A stretch of 64,000 bases of DNA from assembly GCF_000024205.1 (NCBI RefSeq), contig NC_013216.1, positions 2,294,001-2,358,000 of the forward strand. The letters run 5' to 3'. The translations under genes were made by a program, and so were the position numbers. The first letter of the stretch is position 1, and every line of letters starts with the position of its first letter. Origin of the DNA: Desulfofarcimen acetoxidans DSM 771. GTDB lineage: Bacteria > Bacillota > Desulfotomaculia > Desulfotomaculales > Desulfofarciminaceae. Shown in pieces: positions 63,855-64,000 of this stretch. Below the pieces are notes generated by a model. It did not search any database and was not told the origin of the DNA. It saw only the letters and a list, made by a program, of their open reading frames with translations.

Positions 63855-64000
63855 GACAGATAAATCTGTCTTTTACCGTACCATAGATACAACACAGCCT
63901 GAAAAAACGCCGGTTTTTCCTTTGTGGGAAGGGCGGCGTTTTCAGATTTGTATCAGCAGTTTTGAATTATAGATACAATGGTGTGAGGGGATATGTTGTG
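63855..64000 (+). promoter_or_regulatory. Upstream region of a gene starting at the window edge
   Basis: Two hairpins (AGACAGAT/ATCTGTCT near 63855-63872; CTGAAAAAACGCCG/CGGCGTTTTCAG about 63899-63945), two copies of ATAGATACAA (63883 and 63969 areas) and GAGGGG at 63985-63990. A GTG at 63998 or TTG at 63996 would start a plus-strand gene beyond the window. Confidence 0.4.

Overview
The window looks like a chromosomal stretch of a low-GC, Gram-positive, spore-forming anaerobe, most likely a clostridium of the Peptococcaceae (Desulfotomaculum/Pelotomaculum type). The evidence is the miaB-ylbF-mutS...mutL...miaA-hfq-spoVK order, a Gram-positive LexA with its box, two-subunit fumarate hydratase, an acetyl-CoA hydrolase/transferase-type CoA-transferase, and many chemotaxis and two-component proteins. 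The genus assignment is inference.

Region 1 (1-31.3 kb) is ordinary, dense chromosome. It starts inside larB and carries an IS200/IS605-type element (1.56-3.27 kb) with intact tnpB and broken tnpA. A long co-directional block follows (miaB, ylbF, mutS, a hydantoinase/oxoprolinase-like gene, an HDAC-family gene with a zinc-ribbon tail, mutL, a methyltransferase, miaA, hfq, spoVK-like AAA ATPase, ynbB-like PLP enzyme). It covers tRNA A37 modification, mismatch repair and RNA chaperoning. Then come lexA with an operator, fumarase alpha/beta, a CoA-transferase, a methyltransferase, a minus-strand block (ferritin-like, glycosyltransferase, radical SAM, phosphofructokinase), a UPF0182 membrane protein between two small proteins, ddl and tRNA-Trp.

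Region 2 (31.3-50 kb) is an accessory graveyard beginning right after tRNA-Trp. It contains prophage debris (integrase, capsid, tape measure, tail-fibre-like and BhlA/holin-like genes), with two copies of one phage gene pair, each holding a different GNAT acetyltransferase. It also has truncated IS200, IS21 and IS66 transposases, two complementary fragments of a DNA-alkylation-repair gene, a broken NifX-like gene, an HsdS remnant and TetR debris. Intact cargo includes SelO, an M24 peptidase, a DMT transporter, an MBL hydrolase and a PadR-controlled SEDS protein with an N-terminal HAAS-like domain.

Region 3 (50-64 kb) is sensory: a Cache-type chemoreceptor, a hybrid histidine kinase preceded by a structured leader plus terminator, a tandem pair of CBO0543-like membrane proteins and a GAF-GGDEF cyclase. 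It decays again into pseudogenes (HAD, rifampin phosphotransferase, a TetR gene that kept its promoter and operators but lost its DNA-binding domain). A solo end-to-end scar of the same IS605 element lies at 59.67 kb.

The window holds no CRISPR array and no rRNA. The least explained candidates are the PadR/HAAS-SEDS pair at 47.4-49.1 kb, the twin GNAT cargo sites at 32 and 35 kb, and the leader at 56.7 kb. All readings come from the sequence and recalled family knowledge; no search was run.
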